DNA of 15,147 nucleotides from Candidatus Omnitrophota bacterium (GTDB lineage: Bacteria > Omnitrophota > Koll11 > Duberdicusellales > 4484-171): assembly GCA_030692055.1 (NCBI GenBank), contig JAUYCY010000193.1, positions 1-15,147 on the forward strand, given 5' to 3'. How positions within the stretch are numbered: the first letter of the stretch is position 1; every line of letters starts with the position of its first letter. The notes below the pieces were generated by a model. It made no database searches, was not told the DNA's origin, and was given only the letters and a program-made list of their open reading frames with translations. The position numbers and the translations under genes are program-made. Shown piece by piece: positions 14,878 to 15,147 of this stretch.

Positions 14878-15147
14878 TTATACTATTTTATTACGTAGAT
14901 CTTCAGGAATGGCTTGCGGCTTTAAATTCTTATCTACGCAGACAAGGATGGTTCTGGCCTTGACGATTATTTGTTTATTTTGATTGTAGATTTCATGCAA
15001 AAACTCGATACGCACTCCGGTAACCGCTCCCACCCGGCTCTGAATATCCAGCTCATCACCATATACTGCCGGGAATTTATAATCCACCTCCTGACGGGAC
15101 ACCACAAACATGGTCCCGCTATCAGCCAACTGCTTGATCGGGGCATT
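14878..15147 (-). CDS. Acyl-CoA thioesterase of the YbgC/4-hydroxybenzoyl-CoA thioesterase family (5' end outside window)
   Basis: The C-terminal 89 residues of a hot-dog-fold thioesterase. The frame is open to the window edge (reading NAPIKQLADSG before the internal TTG at 15129), so the gene begins upstream. FVVSRQEVDYKFPAVYGDELDI is the characteristic central strand region, followed by the VRIEFLHEIYNQ and KARTILVCVD strands. The N-terminal catalytic Asp region is not in view. These enzymes hydrolyse acyl-CoA thioesters in the cytoplasm. It heads the visible minus-strand run of genes. Confidence 0.8.
   Translation of the reverse strand, partial: NAPIKQLADSGTMFVVSRQEVDYKFPAVYGDELDIQSRVGAVTGVRIEFLHEIYNQNKQIIVKARTILVCVDKNLKPQAIPEDLRNKIV

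Noticed and set aside
1..15147. CRISPR arrays, tRNA or rRNA genes, transposase genes
   Set aside because: No regularly spaced repeats, recognisable RNA genes or transposase motifs were seen on either strand.

Overview
The window is AT-rich bacterial DNA. It carries a proton/sodium-pumping pyrophosphatase gene (hppA), a dense set of radical SAM genes and a lipid-linked sugar pathway. This suggests an anaerobe, possibly from an uncultivated phylum such as Omnitrophota. That placement is an impression from gene content, not something the sequence proves. Almost every gene reads on the minus strand, so the gene order runs from high to low coordinates.

The core (about 1875-11738) looks like a biosynthetic locus for a ribosomally made, post-translationally modified peptide (RiPP). 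From upstream to downstream it has an ABC exporter (10008-11738), a nucleotidyltransferase of the NTP_transf_5 type (8758-10011), and a signal-peptidase-like protein fused to an acetyltransferase (7646-8737). A promoter-bearing gap follows. Then comes a 58-residue cysteine-rich precursor peptide (7150-7326), too short for ordinary ORF calling but with an excellent ribosome binding site. After it lie a radical SAM/SPASM enzyme fused to an HPr-kinase-like domain (4965-6917), a second radical SAM/SPASM enzyme (3782-4957), a PqqD-like leader-binding protein (3456-3764), an S26-like peptidase (2981-3475) and a third radical SAM/SPASM enzyme (1875-2999). The inferred path is: PqqD-like protein binds the leader, radical SAM enzymes modify the Cys-rich core, the kinase domain and nucleotidyltransferase may act on the C-terminal Ser, S26-like peptidases cut the leader, and the ABC transporter exports the product.

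The left flank (1-1860) is the wreck of a second, related locus. It holds an intact-looking 44-residue precursor (1105-1239), the fused remains of an HPr-kinase-like gene and a SPASM domain (1259-1685), an opposite-strand S26-like peptidase (568-1059), and a broken copy of the hppA 5' end (about 1782-1866). The apparently intact hppA 5' end lies at 1-217. The repeated hppA end on both sides of the wreck suggests a tandem duplication or recombination followed by decay.

The right flank (11788-15147) holds a membrane GT39-like glycosyltransferase split by a frameshift at an A8 tract, a polyprenyl-phosphate sugar synthase-like GT2, a small two-helix membrane protein, a nitroreductase and the end of an acyl-CoA thioesterase. 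The thioesterase-to-GT39 genes are tightly packed, several with overlapping or adjacent stop and start codons. They probably form one transcription unit that may run on into the ABC transporter gene.
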